NCBI RefSeq assembly: GCF_001975785.1
Contig: NZ_MSFI01000019.1
Location: 1 to 64,000, forward strand
Source: Domibacillus epiphyticus
GTDB lineage: Bacteria > Bacillota > Bacilli > Bacillales > Domibacillaceae
DNA: 64,000 nt
Reading direction: 5' to 3'
In this document: one piece after another, positions 25,049 to 36,221 of the stretch
Layout of the letters: the number at the start of each line of letters is the position of its first letter
How positions within the stretch are numbered: the first letter of the stretch is position 1
Made by a program: the position numbers and the translations under genes
Notes under the pieces: model-generated
Databases searched by the model: none
Told to the model about the DNA's origin: nothing
The model's input: the letters and a program-made list of their open reading frames with translations, nothing else

Positions 25049-26356
25049 ATGAGCTACGCAAAGCAGAAGTTGAAAGAAGAGAAAGTGTTCAAAGATCCAG
25101 TTCATCGCTATGTGCACGTGCGCGATACAGTCATCTGGGATTTGATTAGCACAAAAGAGTTTCAGCGGCTGCGCCGGATCCGCCAGCTCGGCACGACATA
25201 TTTTACGTTTCACGGGGCAGAACATAGTCGATTCAATCATTCGCTCGGCGTGTATGAGATTGTACGCCGAATGGTAGATGATGTGTTTCGCGGACGGCCG
25301 GAATGGAACTCCGATGAACGGCTCCTAAGCTTATGCGCAGCTCTTTTGCATGATGTCGGTCACGGACCTTTCTCGCATTCGTTTGAAAAAGTATTCGGAC
25401 TCGATCACGAGGAATATACAGAACGCATTGTACTAGGGGATACGGATATTAACCGGGTATTGTCAAAGGTAAGTGCTGATTTTCCTGAAAAAGTAGCGGC
25501 AGTTATTAATAAATCGTATGAAAATAAACTCGTAGTCAGTTTAATTTCAAGCCAAATCGATGCCGATCGAATGGATTATTTGCAGCGGGATGCTTATTAT
25601 ACTGGGGTTAGTTACGGTCATTTTGATATGGAGCGCATTTTACGAGTTATTCGTCCGAGGGAAGAACAAGCTGTTTTTAAGCAGAGTGGCATGCATGCGG
25701 TCGAGGACTATATCATGAGCCGCTATCAAATGTACTGGCAAATTTATTTCCATCCGGTGACGCGCAGTGCAGAAGTGCTGCTGTCGAAAACGCTGCACCG
25801 GGCGAAAGTGTTATATGAAGAAGGATATTCATTTACATATGAACCTGTGCATTTTCATTCGCTTTTTGAAGGAGATTGTACACTAAAAGATTACTTGAAG
25901 CTTGATGAATCGGTTGTGATGTTTTATTTCCAAGTGTGGCAAGATGAAGAGGATGCGATTTTACGTGATTTGTGCAGCCGATTTATGGACCGGAATTTAT
26001 TTAAATATGTAGAGTTTGATCCCGAGGAAGAAAAGCAGAAATACACCGAATTAGAAGAGTTGTTCCGAAAAGCAGGCATTGACCCGGATTACTATCTTGT
26101 ACATGATTCGTCTTCCGATTTACCATATGACTTTTACCGTCCGGGCATAGAGTCCGAGCGTCAGCCGATTTACTTGCAAATGAAAGATGAGTCACTTCAG
26201 GAGCTGTCAGGCAAGTCGGAAATTGTTGATGCGATTACAGGCAAACGGCGCACCGATCATAAATTGTATTTTCCGGTAGATATTCTGCGGGATGAATCAT
26301 CCAGCCGGTCAGTGAAACGGAAAATAAGAAGCATCTTGGAGATTTACCGAAAGTGA
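25049..26356 (+). CDS. ywfO: HD-domain phosphohydrolase YwfO (dNTPase-like)
   Basis: The 435-residue cytoplasmic HD hydrolase has His64 in RFNHSLG, the HD pair at 101-102 in LLHDVGHGPFSH and a late metal aspartate in QIDADRMDYL near 180. B. subtilis YwfO and its Enterococcus homologue are dNTP triphosphohydrolases related to SAMHD1. Length matches. GGGAGGTAGGTT precedes the ATG. The 177-base gap after it shows no terminator-like hairpin with a T-tract. Confidence 0.9.
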   Translation: MSYAKQKLKEEKVFKDPVHRYVHVRDTVIWDLISTKEFQRLRRIRQLGTTYFTFHGAEHSRFNHSLGVYEIVRRMVDDVFRGRPEWNSDERLLSLCAALLHDVGHGPFSHSFEKVFGLDHEEYTERIVLGDTDINRVLSKVSADFPEKVAAVINKSYENKLVVSLISSQIDADRMDYLQRDAYYTGVSYGHFDMERILRVIRPREEQAVFKQSGMHAVEDYIMSRYQMYWQIYFHPVTRSAEVLLSKTLHRAKVLYEEGYSFTYEPVHFHSLFEGDCTLKDYLKLDESVVMFYFQVWQDEEDAILRDLCSRFMDRNLFKYVEFDPEEEKQKYTELEELFRKAGIDPDYYLVHDSSSDLPYDFYRPGIESERQPIYLQMKDESLQELSGKSEIVDAITGKRRTDHKLYFPVDILRDESSSRSVKRKIRSILEIYRK

Positions 26357-26533
26357 AAGTTGATGAAGTCGAGGTGGATTATTTATCCTAACAGGAATAT
26401 TCACTTCATCGATACTTGTATAACTATTTCGGTTAGCATAATAGGTTCGGTCTCTTTCATATTGTTGCATATAAGAATGGCGCGGTTTGTTGTTAAGACC
26501 AACGACTACTACAATTAAAAGGAGATATAATTA

Positions 26534-27184
26534 TTGGAAAACTTTTCAGTAAACTTTCTAGCGTTTTCACTTGAAGAAATGCCGTTTGTTATTATATCTT
26601 TACTGGTCGCGTTTACAGTTCATGAATTTGCTCATGCGTATACGGCATACAAGTTTGGAGATGATACGGCGAAAGACCAGGGAAGATTAACGCTGAACCC
26701 GGTGCATCATCTTGACCCAATTGGGACACTGTTTATTTTACTGGCAGGGTTTGGCTGGGCGCGTCCAGTGCCTGTGAACCGGCGCAATTTCGCGAATCCG
26801 AAGCTTGCCGGCGTACTTGTATCACTTGCCGGGCCGCTCAGCAACTTTCTTATTGCTTTTATCGCGTTTGGGATTTTATTTTTTATTATTGGAAGCGCCC
26901 CATCGTTTGCAATTGAGCTTTTAAACATGATGGTGTGGCTGAATGTTTTACTGTTTGTCTTTAACTTGCTGCCATTTCCACCTCTTGATGGCTACCGTAT
27001 TATTGAGGATCTGGCGCCGCCGCACACGAGGATGAAAATGACACAGTATGAACAGTACGGGGTGCTGCTCTTTTTAATTTTAGTCATTACACCTTTGGGA
27101 GATTACTCCATACATCCATTTTTATCTGTTATGACTCGTGCTGTCATGACTGGTTTTCAATCCATTTTCAGCATATTTTTATAA
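26534..27184 (+). CDS. ywhC: Site-2-protease family zinc metalloprotease YwhC
   Basis: The 216-residue multi-pass membrane protease is of the M50B type. HEFAH (30-34) carries the zinc ligands and catalytic glutamate, and LDGYR with Asp152 is the third ligand motif. It has no PDZ domain. The TTG start at 26534 follows AAAAGGAGATA. It is likely co-transcribed with ywhD, 18 bases downstream. The substrate is unknown. Confidence 0.9.
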   Translation: MENFSVNFLAFSLEEMPFVIISLLVAFTVHEFAHAYTAYKFGDDTAKDQGRLTLNPVHHLDPIGTLFILLAGFGWARPVPVNRRNFANPKLAGVLVSLAGPLSNFLIAFIAFGILFFIIGSAPSFAIELLNMMVWLNVLLFVFNLLPFPPLDGYRIIEDLAPPHTRMKMTQYEQYGVLLFLILVITPLGDYSIHPFLSVMTRAVMTGFQSIFSIFL

Positions 27185-27202
27185 AAGAGGAGGATCACTT
27201 CA

Positions 27203-27709
27203 ATGGAACAAAAAAAGAAAGTCGGCTTCAATATCATTAAAAATGATCCAACCGATGGCCATAAAGGATTTGGAAAAGGTGCGCTAAGCTTAGAGAATGT
27301 GTCGCCCGTCATCGTTGACGTGGAAGATGGATCGGCCCACATAGATATCGGTGCGATGCATGCGCGCAGTGCTGTTGAAAAAGGAATTAAGTTTTTGCCG
27401 AACAAGGAAGAAGTGCAAGGGGCAAAACCGTACTGGCTTGTCTGGGTTACAGTCGACCGAAACGAAGCAGGACCTTATTACGCAGGTGTCACAGCCTGTG
27501 AAATGACCGTTAACCGTGACATTCGCAGGGGATACAAATCATTGCCTGAGCACGTGAACCGGATGGATAAATCATTAAAGAGGCATATTATTGTGTCAGA
27601 TATGGACGATAAATCAAAAGACATTTTACGTGATTTTCTCATGACACATAACGCGGAAATGTGGGAACGATCATCTGATGAACTGAAAGACGGTTTAACG
27701 ATCGGATAA
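27203..27709 (+). CDS. ywhD: YwhD family protein
   Basis: The 168-residue protein matches the YwhD family over its full length (KKVGFNIIKNDPTDGHKGFG at the start, RSAVEKGIKFLPNKEEV in the middle). It is soluble, of unknown function and well conserved in Bacillus next to ywhC. AGAGGAGGAT lies just before the ATG. Confidence 0.88.
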   Translation: MEQKKKVGFNIIKNDPTDGHKGFGKGALSLENVSPVIVDVEDGSAHIDIGAMHARSAVEKGIKFLPNKEEVQGAKPYWLVWVTVDRNEAGPYYAGVTACEMTVNRDIRRGYKSLPEHVNRMDKSLKRHIIVSDMDDKSKDILRDFLMTHNAEMWERSSDELKDGLTIG

Positions 27710-27820
27710 TTTCTGCTAAATGTGTCAACAATGTGAACATTTTCGTTTTCGGCGTTCTCCTGTTGCCGGAGTTCGTGAAAAAAAGTAAACTTAAATTGCA
27801 TAAACTTGCATAATCTAGGA

Positions 27821-27862
27821 CATGCAAATCGCCCGGGGACAGCACCCCCGGGCTTTTGCATG
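27821..27862. terminator. Long bidirectional terminator between ywhD and pbpG
   Basis: GCCCGGGG (27831-27838) pairs with CCCCGGGC (27846-27853). The flanking CATGCAAA and TTTGCATG extend the helix to about 16 bp with a small internal loop. It ends next to the pbpG stop codon. Confidence 0.8.
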
Positions 27863-29806
27863 TCATCGGAACCAATCGGGAAGCTCCGGAAAAACCAAAT
27901 CTTCATATTTATTCGGAGCGGGAGGGCATGATTCAGCTGGCTCCGTGCCTTTTTCAAATACTATCGTATGTCCATCCGGACAGTCGCTTGATGCAAGTTT
28001 CCCACTCTTTAAATCAATTGCAGCTGCTGTCACACCAGCCGGCTGCTTAAATAATGCAGGTTTTTTTCCTTTATGAATTGCTTCCATATAGTCTGCCCAA
28101 ATCACTTTCGCACGTGATCGATCTTCTGTTTTTGTAATTTCCGACCCGTCATCATAACCAGTCCACACCACTGAAACTGCAGACGGCGTGAATCCCGCCA
28201 TCCAGTAGTCAAACGGTGTCGAGCCCGATTTTCCTGCGTATGTCCTCGTTAACCTGTCCGCAAGAACGGCTCCTGTAGGCGTTGCATAATCACTCATGGA
28301 CCCGTCAAACATTCCTGTCATCATATGGGTGAGAACAGCCATTTTTTTCTTATCAAACCGCTGTTCTGTCCGTTTTTTATGCTCGTACAGTATGGCGCCA
28401 TCTGTACTTTCGACTCTCTTAATAAATACAGGGTCAGCATAGACCCCCCCTGCTGCAATTGTGGCATAGGAATTCGCCACTTCTACAACAGAAACGCCGG
28501 ATGTTCCGAGTGCGAGTGACGGAACGGCTTCTAGTTTCGATGTGATCCCAAATTGTTTTGCTGTCTGTGCGAGGGTCTCCGGTCCAAGGAGCATATTTGT
28601 TTTTACTGCATAAATATTATCCGATACGGCAAGCGCCTCGGCCATCGTTACATTGCGCTCAGCGTATTGACTGTTAAAGTTTTTCGGTTTATACGTTTCA
28701 TTAAATGTGGTTGGTTCGCTTTTACGCATCGTGACAGGTGTAAAGCCTTTTTCAAGAGCTGCGTAATATAAAAATGGTTTTAGCAACGATCCAGGCTGAC
28801 GGACCGCCTGCACCGCCCGGTTAAATGGGCTGATACGATAATCGCGCCCTCCAGTCAAGGCGGTAACGAAGTGATTAGTCGGGTTAATCGAGACAAGGGC
28901 GGCTTCAATGCGAGCTGATGAATCGATCCCGTTCTTTAATGCTTCGTCTGCCGCTTTTTGATGTTTGGGATTCAGTGTTGTGTACACCTTGAGCCCACTT
29001 TGCTCAAGAAAGCCGAGCGCTTCCAGCTCGGTACGGACCGCATCGATAAAATATGGTGCATTTGTTTGATTTTCGGGGCTGAAGCCAGTAATGTCAGGCA
29101 CTTCCCCTATTGCCTCCTCATAGTCTTTCTCAGGCAGGTTCATTTCGGACAAAATAAGACGGCGCCGTTCTTCAGCTTTTTCCCGCGAAGCGAGCGGTGA
29201 GTAAATAGAAGGGCCTTTTGGGATGCCGGCTAAAAGTGCAGCTTCTGAAATGGTAAGGGAGTCCGCCGATTTGTCAAAATAAAAACGGGAAGCTGCTTCA
29301 ATACCGTATGCACCGTGTCCGAAATAAACGCTATTCAAATATCCTTCCAAAATTTCATCCTTGGAATAAAAAAGTTCAATTCGAGCCGCATACCACGCCT
29401 CTTTTATTTTTCTTTTCCATGTTTTGTCATTCGTTAAAAAGATATTTCGCGCATATTGCTGGGTGATGGTGCTCGCACCCTGCACCTTTGCCATAGCTTT
29501 CACGTCTGCAACAATAGCCCCGGCAATGCGTTTTAAATCAAACCCGAAATGTCGATAAAATTTTTTGTCTTCTATTGCAATAACTGCGTTCACTACATGG
29601 GGGGAGATATCGTCGAGCTTTACCCAGTACCTTTTTTCGCCTGCATGGGATTCCGCCGCTTTCGTTCCATCAGCCGCGTAAAAAATGGTCGAGCGTGAAA
29701 CGGTTGTGTCCGGCGGTCCGGCGGTGTACAATGCGTAAATGAGCAGAGCAGCTGCACCGATAAATAAAATTACCACAACGCCAATCCACTTGATCCATTT
29801 TTTCAT
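27863..29806 (-). CDS. pbpG: Class A penicillin-binding protein PbpG (PBP2d)
   Basis: The 647-residue bifunctional peptidoglycan synthase has a membrane anchor at 7-27 and a GT51 transglycosylase domain with Glu79 in IAIEDKKFYRHFG. Its transpeptidase domain has SLLK (Ser340, Lys343), SDN (395-397) and KSG (526-528). All catalytic motifs are intact. Position between ywhD and speE matches B. subtilis pbpG (ywhE), which is forespore-expressed and helps form germ-cell wall at engulfment. A weak forespore-type promoter is noted upstream. Confidence 0.93.
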   Translation of the reverse strand: MKKWIKWIGVVVILFIGAAALLIYALYTAGPPDTTVSRSTIFYAADGTKAAESHAGEKRYWVKLDDISPHVVNAVIAIEDKKFYRHFGFDLKRIAGAIVADVKAMAKVQGASTITQQYARNIFLTNDKTWKRKIKEAWYAARIELFYSKDEILEGYLNSVYFGHGAYGIEAASRFYFDKSADSLTISEAALLAGIPKGPSIYSPLASREKAEERRRLILSEMNLPEKDYEEAIGEVPDITGFSPENQTNAPYFIDAVRTELEALGFLEQSGLKVYTTLNPKHQKAADEALKNGIDSSARIEAALVSINPTNHFVTALTGGRDYRISPFNRAVQAVRQPGSLLKPFLYYAALEKGFTPVTMRKSEPTTFNETYKPKNFNSQYAERNVTMAEALAVSDNIYAVKTNMLLGPETLAQTAKQFGITSKLEAVPSLALGTSGVSVVEVANSYATIAAGGVYADPVFIKRVESTDGAILYEHKKRTEQRFDKKKMAVLTHMMTGMFDGSMSDYATPTGAVLADRLTRTYAGKSGSTPFDYWMAGFTPSAVSVVWTGYDDGSEITKTEDRSRAKVIWADYMEAIHKGKKPALFKQPAGVTAAAIDLKSGKLASSDCPDGHTIVFEKGTEPAESCPPAPNKYEDLVFPELPDWFR

Positions 29807-29839
29807 GCAATAGCGGCCTCCTTCTTCATGATTTATGTT

Positions 29840-29869
29840 CAGTATGAAAACAATTCCACTTTTTTAAAC
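29840..29869 (-). promoter_or_regulatory. Possible sigma-F/sigma-G promoter of pbpG
   Basis: GTTTA (29869-29865), an 18-base gap and CATACTG (29846-29840) on the minus strand loosely fit forespore promoters. The match is partial, but B. subtilis pbpG is known to be expressed in the forespore. Confidence 0.35.
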
Positions 29870-29951
29870 GTCTTAACATAAAATCACTATGCTTTTTCGT
29901 CAAATTGTTCTATACTTTTTTCCGTAAGTCTTGAAAGAGAGGATGAAAATC

Positions 29952-30779
29952 ATGAGCGAATTATGGTATACCGAAAAGCAGACTGACAATTACGGCATCA
30001 CAATGAAAGTGAAACGTACTTTGCATACAGAACAGACCGATTTTCAATATTTAGAGATGGTAGAGACAGAAGAGTGGGGCAACATGCTGTTTTTAGACGG
30101 CATGGTGATGACGAGCCAGCGTGATGAGTTTGTCTATCATGAAATGGTCGCCCATGTGCCGCTTTTCACACACCCAAATCCAGAAAACGTGCTTGTAGTG
30201 GGCGGCGGTGATGGCGGTGTCATCCGTGAAGTGCTAAAGCATCCATCCGTGAAAAAAGCGACACTTGCTGAAATTGATGGAAAAGTAATCGAATACTCGA
30301 AAATCTATTTGCCAGAAATTGCGGGGGAACTTGAAAACCCGCGTGTTGAAGTAAAAGTAGGTGATGGATTCATGCACATCGCTGAATCTGAAAACGAGTA
30401 TGATGTGATCATGGTTGACTCCACGGAGCCAGTAGGACCGGCTGTCAACTTGTTTACGAAAGGGTTTTATGCCGGCATTTCAAAAGCGCTGAAAGACGAC
30501 GGCATTTTCGTTGCGCAATGTGACAACCCTTGGTTTAAAGCGGACTTAATCCGCCAGGTACAGGCAGATGTGAAAGAAATCTTCCCGATTACACGATTGT
30601 ACACAGCGAACATTCCAACGTATCCAAGTGGTCTTTGGTGCTTCACAATCGGTTCGAAAAAATACGATCCGCTTTCAGTGGAAGACAGCCGTTTCCACGA
30701 AATTGAGACAAAATATTACACGAAAGAACTGCACAAAGCATCATTTGCACTGCCAAAATTCGTGCAGGATTTGACCTGA
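29952..30779 (+). CDS. speE: Spermidine synthase (polyamine aminopropyltransferase)
   Basis: SpeE transfers aminopropyl from decarboxylated SAM to putrescine. The 275-residue protein has the N-terminal WYTEKQT and [10 protein letters not shown] segments, the GGGDGG SAM-binding motif and the catalytic DSTEPVGPA loop. The ATG at 29952 matches the usual protein start and follows GAGAGG. A TATACT -10 lies at 29911-29916. speB follows after two bases, so the two polyamine genes form one transcript. Confidence 0.95.
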   Translation: MSELWYTEKQTDNYGITMKVKRTLHTEQTDFQYLEMVETEEWGNMLFLDGMVMTSQRDEFVYHEMVAHVPLFTHPNPENVLVVGGGDGGVIREVLKHPSVKKATLAEIDGKVIEYSKIYLPEIAGELENPRVEVKVGDGFMHIAESENEYDVIMVDSTEPVGPAVNLFTKGFYAGISKALKDDGIFVAQCDNPWFKADLIRQVQADVKEIFPITRLYTANIPTYPSGLWCFTIGSKKYDPLSVEDSRFHEIETKYYTKELHKASFALPKFVQDLT

Positions 30780-30781
30780 TT

Positions 30782-31651
30782 ATGAGATTTGACGAAGCGT
30801 ATTCAGGAAATGTATTCATCGGCACACAGACGTCTTATGAAGACAGCGATGTTGTGTTATATGGAATGCCAATGGATTGGACGGTCAGCTATCGCCCAGG
30901 TTCCCGTTTTGGTCCGGCCCGCATCCGGGAAGTGTCGATTGGTCTTGAGGAGTACAGCCCGTATTTAGACCGCGAGCTTCATGAAGTTGCGTATTTTGAT
31001 GCGGGCGACATTCCGCTCCCGTTCGGAAATCCACAGCGCAGCCTTGACGTCATTGAAGAATATATTGACGGCTTGTTGGATGCCGGCAAAAAACCGCTCG
31101 GTATGGGCGGCGAGCACCTTGTATCGTGGCCGGTTATGAAAGCGGCGGCGAAAAAGTATGAGAACCTAGCGATCATTCACTTTGATGCGCATACGGATTT
31201 GCGTACAGAATATGAAGGAGAGCCGTTGTCACATTCAACGCCAATTCGCAAAATAGCGGAACATATCGGTCCATCTAATGTGTATTCATTTGGCATTCGC
31301 TCCGGCATGAAAGAAGAATTCGAATGGGCGAAAGAAAACGGCATGCACATTTCAAAATTTGAGGTGCTTGAGCCGTTAAAAGAAGTACTCCCATCACTTG
31401 CTGGACGTCCGGTTTATGTCACGATCGATATCGACGTCCTGGATCCTGCTCATGCACCGGGTACAGGAACAGTCGATTGCGGCGGCATTACTTCAAAAGA
31501 ATTGCTTGCATCGATTCATGCCATTGCAGGTTCCGATGTAAGCGTAATTGGTGCGGACCTTGTAGAAGTTGCACCGATTTACGATAACTCTGAACAAACA
31601 GCGAATACAGCATCAAAGATTATTCGCGAAATGCTGCTTGGTTTCTTTTAA
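30782..31651 (+). CDS. speB: Agmatinase
   Basis: The 289-residue ureohydrolase converts agmatine to putrescine and urea. The binuclear manganese ligands are visible in GGEHLVSWP, HFDAHTDLR and IDIDVLDPAHAPGTGT. It supplies putrescine to SpeE, whose gene is two bases upstream. Confidence 0.95.
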   Translation: MRFDEAYSGNVFIGTQTSYEDSDVVLYGMPMDWTVSYRPGSRFGPARIREVSIGLEEYSPYLDRELHEVAYFDAGDIPLPFGNPQRSLDVIEEYIDGLLDAGKKPLGMGGEHLVSWPVMKAAAKKYENLAIIHFDAHTDLRTEYEGEPLSHSTPIRKIAEHIGPSNVYSFGIRSGMKEEFEWAKENGMHISKFEVLEPLKEVLPSLAGRPVYVTIDIDVLDPAHAPGTGTVDCGGITSKELLASIHAIAGSDVSVIGADLVEVAPIYDNSEQTANTASKIIREMLLGFF

Positions 31652-31660
31652 ATAGTCATG

Positions 31661-31692
31661 GAGCGTCTGGATCTGAACCGGACGCTCTTTTT
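31661..31692 (+). terminator. Terminator of speE-speB
   Basis: GAGCGTCTGG pairs with CCGGACGCTC (one wobble) across ATCTGAA, followed by five T, nine bases after the speB stop. Confidence 0.88.
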
Positions 31693-31801
31693 GTTTTTGG
31701 GAAACCTCATTTCGTCATGTTTACAAATGAAAAAACAAGATTTCTGCCTCTCGACTTTCTGTGATAAAATAAACACACATTGAAAAAGGAAGTGATTCGG
31801 C

Positions 31802-32236
31802 GTGGCAGATGAGCAGATGCCGGTGAAAATCCGGGTGAAGACGGATGTGGCGCACGAAGGGGAGAAAGAGACGTTTGAATTGTCACTGTTCGGGCGCCTG
31901 TTCAAAAAAGATGGTTCCACGTTTTTAAAATATGACGAAGTACAGGAAGAGGGCGTCGTTCATACGATCGTGAAGCTCGCAAAGGAAAATGCACTTATTT
32001 TGAGAAGCGGTGCGCTGAAAATGCGGATGGTTTTTGAACAGGGGCAGCAGCTAAACGGCTCATATGAAAGCCAGTACGGAACCCTCTTAGTCACGACAGA
32101 CACGACATCTTTCGAACACGACACGAACGACGCGGGCACAGGACATGCGCAGCTCACATACAGGCTGCTTATGCAGGGAGACCCGGTCGGCACGTATACA
32201 ATGAACATTCAATACGAACTGGAGGAACAATTGTGA
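31802..32236 (+). CDS. ywiB: DUF1934 beta-barrel protein YwiB
   Basis: The 144-residue protein belongs to the YwiB family, a lipocalin-like beta barrel of unknown function. The GTG start follows AAGGAAGTGA. An extended -10 (TGATAAAAT at 31762-31770) lies 31 bases upstream of the start codon. The stop overlaps the argS GTG by four bases, a conserved coupling. Confidence 0.85.
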   Translation: MADEQMPVKIRVKTDVAHEGEKETFELSLFGRLFKKDGSTFLKYDEVQEEGVVHTIVKLAKENALILRSGALKMRMVFEQGQQLNGSYESQYGTLLVTTDTTSFEHDTNDAGTGHAQLTYRLLMQGDPVGTYTMNIQYELEEQL

Positions 32237-33903
32237 ACATTGCAGAACAAATGCAGACACAGCTGAAAGAGGAAATTAAAGCAGCTGTGCTGAAAGCGGG
32301 ACTTGCCGCAGAAAATGAAATCCCGGCGGTTATTTTGGAAACGCCAAAAGAAAAGGCGCACGGCGATTATTCAACAAATATGGCGATGCAGCTCGCACGC
32401 GTGGCGAAAAAAGCACCCCGTCAAATAGCCGAAGCCATTCAGCAGAACATTGATCTGTCAAAAGGTTCAATTGAAAAAATTGATATCGCAGGTCCCGGTT
32501 TTATCAATTTTTACTTGAACAACAGCTACTTAACCAATCTCGTTCCAGCTGTGCTTGAAGAAGGCGGAAAATATGGCGAATCGAACGCCGGCAATAATCA
32601 AAAAATTCAGGTCGAATTCGTTTCGGCTAATCCGACCGGCGACCTTCACCTTGGGCATGCCCGCGGTGCATCTGTTGGCGATTCCTTATGTAATGTGCTG
32701 GAAAAAGCCGGTTATGACGTTACGCGCGAATATTATATTAACGATGCTGGAAACCAGATTCACAACCTTGCTTTGTCCGTTGAAGCACGCTACTTTCAAG
32801 CACTTGGCCATGATAAAGTAATGCCCGAAGACGGCTACCATGGCAAAGACATTATCGGCATTGGGAAAGAACTAGCAGAAGAATTTGGCGACAAATTCGT
32901 AAACTTGTCGGAAGAAGAGCGCTACAAAGCGTTCCGTGAACACGGTCTTAAGTATGAGCTGGCTAAATTACAAAAAGACCTTGCTGATTTCCGTGTGAAA
33001 TTCGATGTTTGGTATTCAGAAACATCATTGTACGAAAACGGCAAAATTGATGAAGCACTTGCAGCACTTCGCCAAAATGGACACGTGTTTGAAGAAGAGG
33101 GTGCCGTTTGGTTCCGTTCGACTGCTTTCGGTGATGATAAAGACCGTGTACTTCGTAAACAAGATGGCACATACACGTATTTAACACCGGATATTGCGTA
33201 CCATAAAGACAAATTTGAGCGTGGCCACGAAAAAGTAATCAATATTTGGGGAGCGGATCATCACGGGTACATTCCCCGTATGAAAGCGGCCGTTGAAGCG
33301 CTGGGTATCAGCCCGAATAACCTTGAAGTGGAAGTTATTCAAATGGTACAGCTGTACAAAGACGGGGAAAAAATGAAGATGAGCAAGCGGACCGGGAAAG
33401 CAGTGACGATGCGTGAACTTGTTGAAGAAGTCGGTCTTGATGCGGTTCGTTATTTCTTTGCGATGCGCAGCGGCGATACGCATATGGATTTTGACCTTGA
33501 TCTTGCGGTATCGGAGTCAAATGAAAATCCGGTTTACTATGCGCAATACGCACATGCCCGTATTTCCAGCATTTTGCGCCAGGCAGCCGAGCAGGGGCTG
33601 GCGGTTTCTAAAGATGCAAATGTGTCTCTTTTAACAGCTGAAAAAGAAATCGATTTACTGAAAAAAGTCGGCGATTTCCCGCAGGTTGTTGCAGAAGCAG
33701 CAGAAAAGCGAATTCCGCATCGCATAACGAACTACGTGCAGGAGCTTGCCTCCACTTTCCACAGCTTTTACGGAGCGGAAAAAGTCGTTGATAAAGACAA
33801 TGAAGAATTGTCTAATGCACGCCTGTCCCTCGTAAAATCTGTACAAATTACGTTAAAAAATGCACTAGCGCTAATCGGTGTATCCGCACCGGAAAAAATG
33901 TAA
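32233..33903 (+). CDS. argS: Arginyl-tRNA synthetase
   Basis: The 556-residue class I synthetase has the HIGH-type HLGH at 139-142 and a KMSKRTG motif near residue 380. The N-terminal Add1 tRNA-recognition domain and C-terminal anticodon-binding DALR domain complete it. Length matches the family. The GTG start overlaps the ywiB stop. Confidence 0.97.
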   Translation: MNIAEQMQTQLKEEIKAAVLKAGLAAENEIPAVILETPKEKAHGDYSTNMAMQLARVAKKAPRQIAEAIQQNIDLSKGSIEKIDIAGPGFINFYLNNSYLTNLVPAVLEEGGKYGESNAGNNQKIQVEFVSANPTGDLHLGHARGASVGDSLCNVLEKAGYDVTREYYINDAGNQIHNLALSVEARYFQALGHDKVMPEDGYHGKDIIGIGKELAEEFGDKFVNLSEEERYKAFREHGLKYELAKLQKDLADFRVKFDVWYSETSLYENGKIDEALAALRQNGHVFEEEGAVWFRSTAFGDDKDRVLRKQDGTYTYLTPDIAYHKDKFERGHEKVINIWGADHHGYIPRMKAAVEALGISPNNLEVEVIQMVQLYKDGEKMKMSKRTGKAVTMRELVEEVGLDAVRYFFAMRSGDTHMDFDLDLAVSESNENPVYYAQYAHARISSILRQAAEQGLAVSKDANVSLLTAEKEIDLLKKVGDFPQVVAEAAEKRIPHRITNYVQELASTFHSFYGAEKVVDKDNEELSNARLSLVKSVQITLKNALALIGVSAPEKM

Positions 33904-33906
33904 TCG

Positions 33907-33943
33907 AAAAAAGCAGTCAGACCTTGTCTGGCAGCTTTTTTTT
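33907..33943 (+). terminator. Terminator of argS
   Basis: A hairpin built on AGTCAGAC and GTCTGGC with flanking A and T tracts, ending in eight T, directly after the argS stop. Confidence 0.85.
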
Positions 33944-33999
33944 GTAAAATTTTTTCAAAAAACATGGAAATACAGTTAAAAATTTCTTTGCAAGACGGT

Positions 34000-34017
34000 T
34001 GACTGAATGCTCATTCA
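34000..34017 (+). promoter_or_regulatory. FadR-type operator over the fadF promoter
   Basis: TGACTGAATGCTCATTCA fits the B. subtilis FadR box TGAATGANTANTCATTCA with two mismatches. It starts inside a -35-like TTGACT (33999-34004); TAGGAT 18 bases further on could be the -10. A repressor here would block fadF transcription until long-chain acyl-CoA appears. Confidence 0.6.
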
Positions 34018-34074
34018 TATATTAGGATAAAAGTAATCAAAGGGGAATTTTTAGGGGGAAGGGAGTGCACGGTT

Positions 34075-36162
34075 ATGAACGGTCTACTCTGGCTTAATTT
34101 AATTGCCGCCATTTTTGTAATCGCTTACGCAGGCTGGCTATTCGTGTATTTGCTGAAAACACGGTACGAATTTATTAAGCTTGGCAAAAAAGAAGAGTTT
34201 GATCAGCGTAAAGACGAACGAATCCGGAATATTTGGGTGAACGTCTTTGGACAGAAAAAATTATTAAAAGATAAAAAGAGCGGTGCGATCCACGTCATGT
34301 TTTTTTACGGGTTTATTCTTGTGCAGCTCGGCGCGGTCGATTTCATTATTAAAGGGATCGTACCTGGTGCACATTTACCGCTCGGACCACTATATGGGGG
34401 ATTTACTTTTTTTCAGGAAATTGTGACACTGATGATTCTCGTTGCGGTCGTCTGGGCATTTTACCGCCGGTATATTGAAAAGTTGGTGCGTCTGAAACGG
34501 GGTTGGAAAAGCGGGCTTGTGCTTATTTTCATCGGGGCATTAATGCTTTCGGTTTTAGCGGGAAATGGCATGTATCTTATCTGGCATGAAGAAACAATTC
34601 ATTTTACATGGGTGGAACCAGTTGCTTCGGCAATTGCGGTCATATTTGCCGGGCTGCCGCAGCAAATTGTCATCGCCTTATTTTATGTCATGTGGTGGAT
34701 CCATTTATTCGTGCTGCTCACGTTCCTTGTGTACGTGCCGCAGTCTAAGCATGCACATTTAATAGCCGGTCCGGTGAATACATATTTCCACCGGTTAAAT
34801 AGAGCGGGCACGCTCCGTAAAATTGACTTTGAAGATGAAACACAGGAGTCCTTTGGTGTGGGGAAAGTACAGGATTTCACACGCACGCAAATGATCGATT
34901 TTTATGCGTGTGTGGAATGTGGACGCTGTACCAATATGTGTCCGGCAACCGGCACAGGGAAAATGCTGTCGCCAATGGACTTGATCGTGAAATTGCGCGA
35001 CCATCTCACGTTTACAGGTGCTGCATTGACATCACAGCAGCCGTGGGTGCCGGCGTTCGCGTTCGCAGATACACAGGGAAATAAAATCGCCAAGGGTATT
35101 GATCCGTACAGTCCGTCGATGATTGGCGATGTCATTACGGAAGAAGAGATTTGGGCATGCACCACTTGCCGTAACTGTGAAGACCAGTGCCCGGTGATGA
35201 ATGAACATGTCGATAAAATTATTGATTTACGCCGTTATCTTGTGCTGACAGAAGGAAAAATGAATCCGGACGCGCAGCGTGCAATGCAGAACATTGAGCG
35301 TCAGGGAAATCCGTGGGGGCTGAACCGGAAAGATAAAGAAAAATGGCGTGAGATTCGCGATGATGTTTATATTCCGACGATAAAAGAAGCAAAAAAAGCA
35401 GGAGAAGAGCCGGAATATTTATTCTGGGTCGGTTCAATGGGCGCATTTGACAGCCGCAGCCAAAAGATCGCACTGGCTTTTGCGAAGCTGATGAATGAAG
35501 CAGGCGTATCATTTGCGATTCTCGGCAATAAAGAAAAAAACTCGGGCGACACGCCTCGCCGTCTCGGCAATGAATTTTTGTTCCAGGAGCTTGCTGCAGC
35601 GAACATTGCGGAGTTTGAAAAAAATGATGTGAAAAAAATCGTGACGATCGATCCGCATGCATACAATATTTTTAAAAATGAATATACGGATTTCGGCTTT
35701 ACGGCTGACGTGTATCATCATACGGAACTGTTGGGTGCTCTCGTGAAAGAAGGACGATTGAAGCCGCGGTATGCCGTCGACGAAACAATTACGTTCCACG
35801 ATTCCTGTTACCTCGGCCGGTACAATGATGTATACGATCCGCCAAGGGAAATTTTAAAATCCATTCCTGGTGTAAAGCTGGTTGAAATGACGCGGCGCCG
35901 GGAAACGGGCATGTGCTGCGGCGCTGGAGGAGGACTTATGTGGATGGAGGAAGACACCGGCCACCGTATTAATGTTGCCCGTACAGAGCAGGCGCTCGAT
36001 GTGAATCCATCCGTTATCAGTTCCGGCTGTCCGTTCTGCCTGACGATGCTGAGCGATGGAACGAAAGCGAAAGAAGTGGACGACCAGGTTTCCACCTATG
36101 ATGTTGCGGAACTTCTTGAGAAATCAATTTACGGTGCAAAAGAAGAAGAAAAAAGTGCATAA
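34075..36162 (+). CDS. fadF: Iron-sulfur oxidoreductase of fatty acid beta-oxidation, FadF
   Basis: The 695-residue membrane protein has about five or six N-terminal helices of a nitrate-reductase-gamma-like, heme-binding type (residues 1-225). Two 4Fe-4S motifs follow (Cys279/282/285/289 and Cys362/365/368/372), then two cysteine-rich CCG domains ([18 protein letters not shown]). It is thought to pass electrons from acyl-CoA dehydrogenases via ETF to menaquinone. It heads a beta-oxidation operon with the following four genes. Confidence 0.92.
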   Translation: MNGLLWLNLIAAIFVIAYAGWLFVYLLKTRYEFIKLGKKEEFDQRKDERIRNIWVNVFGQKKLLKDKKSGAIHVMFFYGFILVQLGAVDFIIKGIVPGAHLPLGPLYGGFTFFQEIVTLMILVAVVWAFYRRYIEKLVRLKRGWKSGLVLIFIGALMLSVLAGNGMYLIWHEETIHFTWVEPVASAIAVIFAGLPQQIVIALFYVMWWIHLFVLLTFLVYVPQSKHAHLIAGPVNTYFHRLNRAGTLRKIDFEDETQESFGVGKVQDFTRTQMIDFYACVECGRCTNMCPATGTGKMLSPMDLIVKLRDHLTFTGAALTSQQPWVPAFAFADTQGNKIAKGIDPYSPSMIGDVITEEEIWACTTCRNCEDQCPVMNEHVDKIIDLRRYLVLTEGKMNPDAQRAMQNIERQGNPWGLNRKDKEKWREIRDDVYIPTIKEAKKAGEEPEYLFWVGSMGAFDSRSQKIALAFAKLMNEAGVSFAILGNKEKNSGDTPRRLGNEFLFQELAAANIAEFEKNDVKKIVTIDPHAYNIFKNEYTDFGFTADVYHHTELLGALVKEGRLKPRYAVDETITFHDSCYLGRYNDVYDPPREILKSIPGVKLVEMTRRRETGMCCGAGGGLMWMEEDTGHRINVARTEQALDVNPSVISSGCPFCLTMLSDGTKAKEVDDQVSTYDVAELLEKSIYGAKEEEKSA

Positions 36163-36221
36163 GGAAACGAGGCGCATTATTCCGCTTCTCGTTTTACCCG
36201 TTCAGAACAGGAGGGTATTCA

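Noticed and set aside
26362-26410. Inverted repeat GATGAAGT / ACTTCATC after ywfO
   Set aside because: The loop is over 30 bases and there is no T-tract, so it is not supported as a terminator or operator.
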